64,000 nt of DNA from Mariniflexile litorale. GTDB taxonomy: Bacteria; Bacteroidota; Bacteroidia; Flavobacteriales; Flavobacteriaceae. Where the stretch lies: NCBI RefSeq assembly GCF_031128465.2, contig NZ_CP155618.1, forward strand, positions 1,807,501 through 1,871,500, in the 5' to 3' direction. A program made the translations under genes and the position numbers. How positions within the stretch are numbered: position 1 is the first letter of the stretch; each line of letters opens with the position of its first letter. The notes beneath the pieces were generated by a model. That model worked only from the letters and a program-made list of their open reading frames with translations. It ran no database searches and was not told the DNA's origin. Shown here piece after piece: positions 46,605 through 54,291 of the stretch.

Positions 46605-48134
46605 ATGATAAAAATCCATCAAATTACGAATATGAGCTTGCTCATTTTTTTTCTTCTTAGTGCTGTATTGAATTCCAATGCACAGAATAGTAATCATTTG
46701 GCTGAACAACCTGAGTTGGGACAAATCCCTCCACATCCACCAAGATTACCTGAGGGTGTTATACCAGCGTTTCCAGGGGCCTGGGGTGCTGGCATGTTTA
46801 CCACAGGTGGACGTGGTGGTAAAGTTATAGCCGTTACCAATCTTAATGACAGTGGAGAGGGTAGTTTGCGCAGTGCATTAGAAGCTAAAGGGTCCCGCAT
46901 TGTTGTATTTCGCGTAGCAGGTACTATCAAAATTAAAAATGATATCAATATCAATCATCCCGATATCACCATAGCAGGTCAGTCTGCTCCAGGTGATGGA
47001 ATTTGTATAGCGGGAACACTCAATATTAATACACATAATGTTATTGTTCGTCACATTCGTGTACGACGAGGTGTACCTGTTGGCGGACAAGGTGACGATA
47101 ATATTGGTGGCAATCCAGATCACCATATCATCATTGACCATTGTTCTACAAGTTGGGGAATGGATGAAAACATTTCACTTTACCGACATATGAGATCTTC
47201 ACTTGATGGTAGTACACAAATTAAAGATCCAGCTGAAAACATTACCATTCAATGGACAATATCTAGTGAAGCACTTGATGCGAAAGGACATGCATTTGGT
47301 GGTACTTGGGGTGGAAATCCGTCTACGTTTCATCATAACTTGTTTGCCTGCAACACGGCAAGAAACCCATCTATAGGTATGTCGGGGCCGTTTGATTTTC
47401 GCAACAATGTAATCTACAATTGGCGCCATCGCACTATGGATGGCGGTGATGAAACTTCATTAATTAACGTTATCAACAATTACTATAAACCTGGCCCTGC
47501 TACCAACGAAAATATGCGCGCTGTTTTTGCTCGTGTTGAGGAACGTAGTATGTATTCACCAGGCAGTGCTTGGGCTGAAGGAGAGTGGTATGCCAAGGCA
47601 AAAAACAGACCAGGTAAATGGTATGTTGCCGGTAATATCATGGATGGTAATGAAGAGCTTATTATTAACAATTGGGCTGGTATTCAGGGTTCGGAAAAAA
47701 TGGCTCGAGTTAATACTCCGTTTGTTGGTTGGCCGGTTGCACCACATGAGACGGCTGATATTGCCTTCGAATCTGTGCTTACAAAAGTGGGAGCTACCTT
47801 ACCGAAACGTGATACTGTAGATAGACGTGTTACTGAAATGGTTAGGAGTGGAAAACCAATGACTAAAACGGGTATTCTTAAAGACATATCAGAAGTTGGT
47901 GGTTACCCCACGTTGACTTACAATCCTGCAAAAGTTCCTGTTGATACAGACGGTGACGGTATGCCTGATGCATGGGAAATTAAACAAAAACTTGATCCTA
48001 AAAACCCAGAAGATGCTGCCTTTGACTCAGATGGGGATGGTTATACTAATATCGAAGAATATTTAAATGCCACGAACCCTAACGAAAAAATAAACTATCG
48101 TAACCTTGGTAACAATATTGATACTATAAGTTAA
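46605..48134 (+). CDS. Pectate lyase (PL1-like right-handed beta-helix)
   Basis: A 509-residue secreted enzyme: signal peptide (start 46605 or 46632), then PAFPGAWGAGMFTTGGRGGKVIAVTNLNDSGEGSL, the usual opening of Bacteroidota PL1-type pectate lyases. A beta-helix follows with DITIAGQSAPGDGICIAG and the wall-proximal VIVRHIRVRRG and IIDHCSTSWGMDENIS blocks, where catalytic and calcium residues occur. The C-terminus has two acidic DTDGDGMPDAWE / DSDGDGYTNIEEY calcium-binding (thrombospondin type-3-like) units. There is no T9SS C-terminal domain. Probable substrate is homogalacturonan, to be degraded in the periplasm or outside the cell. Confidence 0.9.
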   Translation: MIKIHQITNMSLLIFFLLSAVLNSNAQNSNHLAEQPELGQIPPHPPRLPEGVIPAFPGAWGAGMFTTGGRGGKVIAVTNLNDSGEGSLRSALEAKGSRIVVFRVAGTIKIKNDININHPDITIAGQSAPGDGICIAGTLNINTHNVIVRHIRVRRGVPVGGQGDDNIGGNPDHHIIIDHCSTSWGMDENISLYRHMRSSLDGSTQIKDPAENITIQWTISSEALDAKGHAFGGTWGGNPSTFHHNLFACNTARNPSIGMSGPFDFRNNVIYNWRHRTMDGGDETSLINVINNYYKPGPATNENMRAVFARVEERSMYSPGSAWAEGEWYAKAKNRPGKWYVAGNIMDGNEELIINNWAGIQGSEKMARVNTPFVGWPVAPHETADIAFESVLTKVGATLPKRDTVDRRVTEMVRSGKPMTKTGILKDISEVGGYPTLTYNPAKVPVDTDGDGMPDAWEIKQKLDPKNPEDAAFDSDGDGYTNIEEYLNATNPNEKINYRNLGNNIDTIS

Positions 48135-48220
48135 TTTTATAATCGATTCAATGCCGTAAGCTAGCTCTTGATATCAAAAAATTCAAGTGTATTGTATTAT
48201 GCGTTTTGAAATAAATTTAA

Positions 48221-48256
48221 AAAGAGCTTCCTGTTCAATACTACAGGAAGCTCTTT
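48221..48256 (+). terminator. Strong terminator between the pectate lyase and fucosidase genes
   Basis: AAAGAGCTTCCTGT (48221-48234) pairs over 14 bases with ACAGGAAGCTCTTT (48243-48256), 8-base loop. It is bidirectional in form and separates convergent genes. Confidence 0.85.
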
Positions 48257-48381
48257 CTAAATTAACTCAATAAATATCATTTTAATACCTCTTACAAATT
48301 AACTTGAAATCATCTCAAAACATTATTTAATTCTGAATGTTGAAGTTTTTACTAGAGAAAATTATCATTAATATGATATTA

Positions 48382-49809
48382 TTATTCAACATAAATTTTA
48401 AATACTTGGGCAATATCAGATGGTAACCTTACATTGGATTTTACACTAATAGTCAACCCTTCTTCTGTATGTTTAAACGTACAACCTTCTATTTTCTTTA
48501 ATCCAAATAACTCAACAGAGGTTACTTTTTTTTGTAGTTTGCTCTTAGAAAGTTCTTTTAGCTTGAATGATAAAACACCATTTTTAATTTCAGCGTCGGG
48601 CCATTTGGTTGTAATAGCAAAAACAGCATCTTTAGTTTGTGTAAAATAGACTCTGTCCTCTTTCGATAGATTTTCGAAAGGTACGTGATAAGGACGTGTT
48701 TCATATATAGCTTCACCAAAAGTCCATAACCATCTACCCACTTCATTAACAATTATTTTTTGGTCTTCTGGAAAGGTTCCGTCTGCTTTGGGAGATAAGT
48801 TTAAAAGCATTTGCCCGTTACAACTAACAATCTCAATTAAATGATGAATAATTTCTTCAGCAGTTCTTAATTTCATTCCTTCAGTATAACCCCAAGAGAA
48901 AGAAAACCCGGTGCCTATCGAGTAATCGCTTAAAAAAGGAACTTCGCTTATTTTATCAGGATTATTATTTTCATGGTCTAACATACCACCTCCTTTAATA
49001 TCCTCTCCTTTATATGTAACAATAACTTCTTTTCCACTTTTTGCGGCATCATTAAAATAATAGGCCATATAAGATTTAAGATAGTCTTGGTTTACACGTT
49101 CTAACCAAGCATCATGATAAATAATATCTGGTTGATATTTGTTAATAACCTCAATACATTTATCCCGCCACATACGCTGCCATTCGTCTTCAGGCATTGT
49201 GCTTCCATATAATTTTTGATACTTGGCATCAAAACCAGCAAATTCTGGGCTCATTTTAAAATTGGTGTAATTAAGTTCGTGATGTAGTGATACAAAAAAC
49301 TTAAGATCTCTTTCTTTAATTGTTTTTCCTAATTCACCAACAATATCACGTTTTGGTCCCATGTCTTTAGAATTAAAAGGTGTTAGTTCACTATCCCACA
49401 TGGCAAAACCATCATGATGCTCTCCAACTAAGCCTGCAAATCGAGCGCCTCCTTTAATAAAAAGGTCTGCCCATTCTTCTGCATTAAAATTTTCACCTTT
49501 AAACATGGGGATGAAATTGTGATAATCAAATTTATCTAAAGACCCATAAACAGCTTCATGCCGTTTGTGTGTTCCTAACTTTGAGTAATTAGAAGTATCG
49601 CGCATGGCTTTTATATAATGTTCATTATTATATGCAGGAACTGCGTAAACGCCCCAATGGCAATAGATGCCAAATTTAGCATCACGCATCCAATCTGGAA
49701 CACTTTTGTGTTTTGATAGTGATTCCCAGTTTCCTTGATACTCTGATTGGGCAATTAAAATAACTGATTGGGTTGTTAATAATAGTGAAAGCAATAATTT
49801 TTTAATCAT
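48382..49809 (-). CDS. GH29 alpha-L-fucosidase
   Basis: A 475-residue glycoside hydrolase with signal peptide (LLLSLLLTTQSVILIAQ). The N-terminal half has the GH29 pattern: KFGIYCHWGVYAVPAYNNEHY, ARFAGLVGEHHDGFAMWDSELTPFNS, RDIVGELGKTIKERDLKFFVSLHHE. The nucleophile Asp is probably Asp233 in QPDIIYHDAWLE, where most relatives have a more WFDG-like stretch, and the usual KHHDGF appears as EHHDGF. The C-terminal beta-sandwich is short. It is predicted to release alpha-L-fucose from plant or algal glycans, and with the facing pectate lyase it may degrade pectic side chains. Probably periplasmic. Confidence 0.87.
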   Translation of the reverse strand: MIKKLLLSLLLTTQSVILIAQSEYQGNWESLSKHKSVPDWMRDAKFGIYCHWGVYAVPAYNNEHYIKAMRDTSNYSKLGTHKRHEAVYGSLDKFDYHNFIPMFKGENFNAEEWADLFIKGGARFAGLVGEHHDGFAMWDSELTPFNSKDMGPKRDIVGELGKTIKERDLKFFVSLHHELNYTNFKMSPEFAGFDAKYQKLYGSTMPEDEWQRMWRDKCIEVINKYQPDIIYHDAWLERVNQDYLKSYMAYYFNDAAKSGKEVIVTYKGEDIKGGGMLDHENNNPDKISEVPFLSDYSIGTGFSFSWGYTEGMKLRTAEEIIHHLIEIVSCNGQMLLNLSPKADGTFPEDQKIIVNEVGRWLWTFGEAIYETRPYHVPFENLSKEDRVYFTQTKDAVFAITTKWPDAEIKNGVLSFKLKELSKSKLQKKVTSVELFGLKKIEGCTFKHTEEGLTISVKSNVRLPSDIAQVFKIYVE

Positions 49810-49924
49810 AATATTTAGTTTCTAATATGGTTTTTAAAAAAGGACACTAAAATAGTCTTTTTTACCGCTTTAGAATAAAAATGCATTGAAAAAAAAATTT
49901 GAAATTAATTAGTTTTTATCTGGC

Positions 49925-50503
49925 TTACTTATAAAAATTCATCTCATCCAAATACTCCCAAACGTTTTCTGGCAGCATTGGTTTTACGTTTTTACCTTCT
50001 TTTATGGCATTACGAATAAAGGTTGAAGAGAGTTCCATAATAGGAGCATCGATTTGATGAATTTTTTTATGATCACTAAATTGAGTTTCAATCTTATTTT
50101 CTGAAACTCGGGGGTAAACATAAATATGGTGGTTTTCCAGAATGATTTCGTAATTTCTCCACTTGTGAAAACTTTTTAAATTGTCTTCACCCATAATTAA
50201 AGAAAATTCTAAATCGGGGTATTTTTCTTGTAAATAAACAAGTGTATTTACGGTGTAGTTGGGTTGCGGTAAGTTGAATTCTATATCGGAAGGTTTCAGT
50301 TTGGAATAGTCTTTTGTAGCACGATATACCATTTCTAAACGTTGATAATTATCTAATAAAGAGCTTTTCTTTTTAAACGGATTGTGCGGCGTTACTACAA
50401 ACCAAACTTCATCTAAATTACTGTATTCAGCCATATGATTGGCAATAACCAAATGCCCAATATGTATGGGATTAAAAGAGCCAAAATACAATCCGATTTT
50501 CAT
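49925..50503 (-). CDS. nadD: Nicotinate-nucleotide adenylyltransferase
   Basis: Adenylates nicotinic acid mononucleotide in NAD synthesis. The 192-residue protein has GSFNPIHIGHLVIAN with the HxGH motif, WFVVTPHNPFKKK, LIMGEDNLKSFHKW and the C-terminal ELSSTFIRNAIKEG (SSTxIR motif). Last gene of the yicC-gmk-nadD operon; it starts 13 bases after the gmk stop. Confidence 0.96.
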   Translation of the reverse strand: MKIGLYFGSFNPIHIGHLVIANHMAEYSNLDEVWFVVTPHNPFKKKSSLLDNYQRLEMVYRATKDYSKLKPSDIEFNLPQPNYTVNTLVYLQEKYPDLEFSLIMGEDNLKSFHKWRNYEIILENHHIYVYPRVSENKIETQFSDHKKIHQIDAPIMELSSTFIRNAIKEGKNVKPMLPENVWEYLDEMNFYK

Positions 50504-50516
50504 TAAAAATGTATTA

Positions 50517-51104
50517 TTATTTTACAAAATCGCTTACCAATTTTTCGGCTTCCACAAGCGCTTTTTCTAAATCGTCGTTCACTACAATAACGTCGAATAA
50601 AGGTGCGGTAGCCAATTCTGCCGAAGCTTTGGCAACGCGCATATTTATTTTATCTTCACTTTCAGTTTTACGATTTTTTAATCTGATTTTTAACTCGTCA
50701 ATACTTGGTGGCTTAACAAATATGGCTAATGTTTGTTCTGGAAATTTTCGTTTTATACGCAAACCACCGGATACATCAATATCGAAAATTACGGTTTTAC
50801 CCATACTCCAAATGCGTTCAACTTCCGTTTTTAAAGTACCATAAAAATTATCACGATATACTTCTTCCCATTCTAAAAAATCATCATTTTTAATTTTAGT
50901 TTTGAATTCTTTTAGCGATAAAAAGTAATAGTCTTTTCCATCTACTTCATTTCCACGCTTTTCTCTAGAAGTTGCAGAAATAGAGAATTCTAAATTTAAT
51001 GTTTCAATACCTAATAAATGCCTTACAATGGTTGTTTTTCCTGAACCTGATGGTGCTGAAAACACGATAAGCTTTCCTTTTTTTGTAGTGTTTTGTTCTG
51101 TCAC
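50517..51104 (-). CDS. gmk: Guanylate kinase
   Basis: Phosphorylates GMP to GDP with ATP. The P-loop is VFSAPSGSGKTT; GMP-binding residues lie in SATSREKRGNEVDGKDYYFLS and EWEEVYRDNFYGTLK. Start chosen at GTG 51104 (reading MTEQNTTKKGKLIVFSAPSG), which gives the family's usual 195 residues. An ATG at 51167 is in frame but would add 21 residues translated from a low-complexity spacer (see repeat at 51112). Middle gene of yicC-gmk-nadD. Confidence 0.93.
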   Translation of the reverse strand: MTEQNTTKKGKLIVFSAPSGSGKTTIVRHLLGIETLNLEFSISATSREKRGNEVDGKDYYFLSLKEFKTKIKNDDFLEWEEVYRDNFYGTLKTEVERIWSMGKTVIFDIDVSGGLRIKRKFPEQTLAIFVKPPSIDELKIRLKNRKTESEDKINMRVAKASAELATAPLFDVIVVNDDLEKALVEAEKLVSDFVK

Positions 51105-51111
51105 GAATATT

Positions 51112-51176
51112 TTATTTATGGCTTTAAGCCTTAAGCTGTATGCTTTAGGCAAAACGGGGTGTGGCATAAAGCGTAT
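51112..51176. repeat. Low-complexity spacer between yicC and gmk
   Basis: On the minus strand the stretch repeats GCTTTATG/GCCTAAAGC/AGCTTAAGGCTTAAAGCC-like words, forming many overlapping AAGCTT-style inverted pairs. Such spacers recur in flavobacterial operons from my recollection. It explains the odd N-terminal extension of the long gmk frame and contains no gene. Confidence 0.45.
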
Positions 51177-51179
51177 TGC

Positions 51180-52037
51180 TTACAATACATTCAATAATTG
51201 TTCTTTGATTTTTTCCAGTTCATCCTTCATTTGCACCACCAATTGTTGCATGGGTGCATAATTACTTTTAGAACCTATGGTGTTTATTTCACGGCCCATT
51301 TCCTGACTAATAAATCCTAATTTTTTTCCGTTAGAGTCTTTAGAATTTATACATTCAATAAAATAATCTAAATGGTTCTTTAAACGCACCTTTTCTTCTG
51401 TTATATCAAACTTTTCAATGTAATAGACCAATTCTTGTTCAAAACGATTTTCGTCGTATTTCTCCTTTAAATCTTCAACACCTTTAAGCAAACGCTCACG
51501 TACACCTTCAACACGTTCAGGATCCATAGCAATGACTTGGTCTAACAAATTGCTAATTATAACTACACGTTTGTTAAACTCTTGTTCTAGTACTTTTCCT
51601 TCATCTAGGCGATGGCTGTTTAAATCTTCTATGGCTTTATTAATTTCTACCGCTATAGTTTGCCATTCACTTTCGTCAATTTCTTCACGAACGGTGTTTA
51701 AAGCATCTGGAAAACGCACTGCCATTTTAAGTAGTTCTATCTCATTACCATCAACAACTTGTCGCAATTGCTCTATATATTGCTTTACTACAGGGGTGTT
51801 AATTTGAGTTGAGGTGTCTTCGGCGGTTGCTTCAACATAAATAGAAAAATCTATTTTACCACGCTCTAAATTATCTGCAAGTAATTTTCTAATAGTCAGT
51901 TCTTTTTCTCTATAAATAGAAGGCATTCTAGCATTTAAATCTAAACTTTTGCTATTAAGAGACTTCAACTCTATAGTCACTTTTTTAGTGGGCAATTGCA
52001 AAACAGATTTTCCATAACCTGTCATTGAATATATCAT
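51180..52037 (-). CDS. yicC: YicC family endoribonuclease-like protein
   Basis: A 285-residue protein starting with the family hallmark MIYSMTGYGKS at ATG 52037. The longer frame to 52061 would have to start upstream of the -7 box and is rejected. A conserved ELKSLNSKSLDLNARMP follows, helical repeats fill the middle, and the C-terminus has the family-typical GFISQEMGREINTIGSKSN. E. coli YicC is reported as an endoribonuclease acting on small RNA, but the role here is not known. First gene of yicC-gmk-nadD. Confidence 0.93.
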   Translation of the reverse strand: MIYSMTGYGKSVLQLPTKKVTIELKSLNSKSLDLNARMPSIYREKELTIRKLLADNLERGKIDFSIYVEATAEDTSTQINTPVVKQYIEQLRQVVDGNEIELLKMAVRFPDALNTVREEIDESEWQTIAVEINKAIEDLNSHRLDEGKVLEQEFNKRVVIISNLLDQVIAMDPERVEGVRERLLKGVEDLKEKYDENRFEQELVYYIEKFDITEEKVRLKNHLDYFIECINSKDSNGKKLGFISQEMGREINTIGSKSNYAPMQQLVVQMKDELEKIKEQLLNVL

Positions 52038-52058
52038 AAACGTATGTATTAAGTTATG

Positions 52059-52066
52059 CAAAGGTA
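52059..52066 (-). promoter_or_regulatory. -7 box of the yicC-gmk-nadD operon
   Basis: TACCTTTG on the minus strand (read CAAAGGTA) is an exact match and puts the transcript start near 52053, downstream of the ATG at 52061. This supports translation from 52037. Confidence 0.55.
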
Positions 52067-52143
52067 ATTAAAACCTAAGGTATAGAAAACAGATACAAGA
52101 ATGTTAAAAAAATTACTTTATATAGGTTAAAATAAAAAACGCC

Positions 52144-52151
52144 TATTTTTG
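52144..52151 (+). promoter_or_regulatory. Candidate -7 box of the FGE-like gene
   Basis: TATTTTTG is an exact TAnnTTTG match 31 bases before the start at 52183. No convincing -33. Confidence 0.4.
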
Positions 52152-52182
52152 TTAATATAATTCACCTTTTTTAAGTAGATTA

Positions 52183-53277
52183 ATGAAAAATAGCATACAA
52201 TTCTTTATTACAATTGTTGTTTTTTTTACTGTTTTAGGATGTAGGGAGAAGCATGCCGAGATTAGTACAGAAACCCAGAAACAAATAATTGATAGTTTAA
52301 TTAATAATCCACCTCAAGGCATGGTTTGGATACCTGATGGAACCTTTTTACAAGGCGCTGTACCGCAAGATAAAATGGCAATGAAGCACGAAAAACCACA
52401 ACACTCTGTAACGGTAGATGGTTATTTTATGGATATTACCGAAGTAACAAATGCGCAATTTTCGAAATTTATTGAAGAGACAAGATATGTTACCACAGCA
52501 GAGCGTAAAATTGATTGGGAAGAAATGAAAAAGCAATTACCAGCAGGCACAACAAAACCCCATGACTCTATTATGCAACCAGGGTCTTTAATGTTTAAGA
52601 AAACAAAAGAATCGGTTCCTAATTTATATGATTTTTCACAATGGTGGCGATGGGTTATTGGAGTGAATTGGAAACACCCAAGTGGACCAGACACGAACTT
52701 AGAAGGTAAAGAAAACCATCCTGTTGTACATATTTCGTATGAAGATGCAGAGGCATATTGCATATGGGCGGGCAGGCGCTTGCCAACCGAGGCCGAATGG
52801 GAATATGCTGCCAGAGGTGCAAATAATAATACTATATTTTTCTGGGGTGATGAACAGGATAAACTATCAAAAAAAGCCAATAGTTGGGAAGGCGAATTTC
52901 CTGTACATAATACATTAAAAGATGGTTTTGAAAGAACAGCACCAGTTAAAACATACCCTGCAAATGGTTTTGGTTTATACGATATGGCAGGTAATGTTTG
53001 GGAATTTACAACCGATTGGTATAATGTGAACTACTATGATGAATTAATTGCCAAAAAAGAGAAAGCTATAAACCCTAAAGGAGCAGATAAAGGTTACAAT
53101 CCCAATAATCCTTATTTACAAGAAAAAATAATAAAAGGCGGTTCCTTTTTATGTAGCGATTCGTATTGTGCAAGTTATAGGGTGTCTTCTAGAATGGGAA
53201 CTAGTATAGATTCATCAGCAGAACATGTTGGGTTTAGAACGGTAGCTACACCAGAGATGTTAATAAATAAAGACTGA
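52183..53277 (+). CDS. Formylglycine-generating-enzyme family lipoprotein
   Basis: A 364-residue lipoprotein ([10 protein letters not shown], Cys near 21) with a full SUMF1/FGE domain: [78 protein letters not shown] and [15 protein letters not shown]...HVGFRTV. Cys324 and Cys329 correspond to the paired active-site Cys of true formylglycine-generating enzymes (human SUMF1 Cys336 and Cys341), while many FGE-like lipoproteins such as GldJ/GldK lack them. A real sulfatase-activating role is therefore plausible, but no sulfatase gene lies in the window. Single gene followed by a hairpin. Confidence 0.88.
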   Translation: [364 protein letters not shown]

Positions 53278-53288
53278 GTATCTTTAAT

Positions 53289-53321
53289 AAAAAAGCTTCC
53301 ATAGAGTATCTGAAGTTTTTT
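53289..53321 (+). terminator. Terminator after the FGE-like gene
   Basis: AAAAAAGCTTC (53289-53299) pairs with GAAGTTTTTT (53312-53321), with one bulged G. Confidence 0.65.
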
Positions 53322-53836
53322 ATTCTATTCCATTCGTGAAATATTTAGCAAAACATGTGTTTATATTTCTATATTAATATTCGATTTTTAGTTATTAATC
53401 AATAATATTTTTACATATTTGATTTTGATTAGTTCTATTTAATATAAATATTGATTTGATTCAAAATTAGTGCTCTTGAGATAATAATCATAAATTTATA
53501 AGAAGAGCAAGCCTGCAATAGTTTTCGTTATATGCTCACTTTTGCTAAAAAAAATGGTTTAAATTTATTGTTTTAGTTACCCCAAAAAATAACATTGAAT
53601 TATACAGTCAAATAATATTAGATTTATCTTTAGGTTTTTTTAAAACCTCATACTGTATAAAATCAACAACATAAATATAATTTTAACCTTTAGTCGTGTT
53701 CTGTACGCGACAGAAAAACACAATCCCACATGAAAAGAAATGTACATAAAGACTTTTTATCTTGAGTTGGACAACAAAGTAATACCTTTGCAAACCTTAG
53801 ATATATTAATAATATTGTTCACCTAGATTTTACAAA
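53322..53836. other. Long AT-rich intergenic region before the sensor-kinase operon
   Basis: No gene seen over about 500 bases. It holds a nested inverted repeat: TATACAGT (53601-53608) with ACTGTATA (53652-53659) outside and AGGTTTT (53632-53638) with AAAACCT (53642-53648) inside. A promoter-like TTG (53762-53764), 18 bases, TACCTTTG (53783-53790) lies 47 bases before the response regulator. The rest is featureless to the eye. Confidence 0.6.
53762..53790 (+). promoter_or_regulatory. Promoter of the response regulator-kinase operon
   Basis: TTG at 53762-53764, an 18-base gap, and TACCTTTG at 53783-53790 exactly fit the Bacteroidota -33/-7 consensus, 46 bases before the start codon at 53837. 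Confidence 0.6.
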
Positions 53837-54283
53837 ATGGAAAAAACAAAACTTAATCTTTTGCTTGCCGATGATGATATAGACGATTGCGATTTTTTTA
53901 AAGATGCACTTGAAGAAATATCTGTTCCTGCAAATCTTAGTACCGTAAATAATGGAGTTGAACTCATGAATTTGTTATTAACAGAGCCTGTTAACTATCC
54001 CGATATTATTTTCCTTGACCTCAATATGCCAAGAAAATCAGGCATGGAATGTATCAGTGAAATTAAGGCTATAGATAAGTTAAACCATATTCCTATTATT
54101 ATTTACTCTACGTCGCTCGATATGAATGTGGTAAACCTTCTTTACGACAAAGGGGCTCATTATTACATTCAAAAGCCAGGTAAATTTGCAGTATTAAAAA
54201 AAGTGATAAAAGAAGCTATTACCCAATTCCATATTAATAATTCATTGCGGCCTACAAGAGAAAAATTTATAATTCAACCTTAA
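53837..54283 (+). CDS. Single-domain response regulator (Rcp1-like)
   Basis: A 148-residue protein that is only a receiver domain: acidic LLADDDIDDCDFF, phosphoacceptor Asp in IIFLDLNMPRKSG, IYSTS with Ser/Thr switch, and YYIQKPGKF with the conserved Lys. There is no output domain, so it probably works as a relay or phosphate sink like the Rcp1 partners of phytochrome-type kinases. It is 8 bases upstream of the ten-PAS kinase and is presumably its cognate partner. Confidence 0.93.
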   Translation: MEKTKLNLLLADDDIDDCDFFKDALEEISVPANLSTVNNGVELMNLLLTEPVNYPDIIFLDLNMPRKSGMECISEIKAIDKLNHIPIIIYSTSLDMNVVNLLYDKGAHYYIQKPGKFAVLKKVIKEAITQFHINNSLRPTREKFIIQP

Positions 54284-54291
54284 ATGAGTTT

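Noticed and set aside
46694-47887. Minus-strand and alternative-frame open frames across the pectate lyase gene
   Set aside because: All are shadows of the well-supported pectate lyase frame.
46328-49924. Genomic island carrying the pectate lyase and fucosidase genes
   Set aside because: No integrase, tRNA or direct repeats at the borders, and the base composition looks like the neighbours.
53322-53760. Possible tRNA or other stable RNA gene in the long gap
   Set aside because: No cloverleaf, CCA end or GC-rich stems; only the two short nested stems described.
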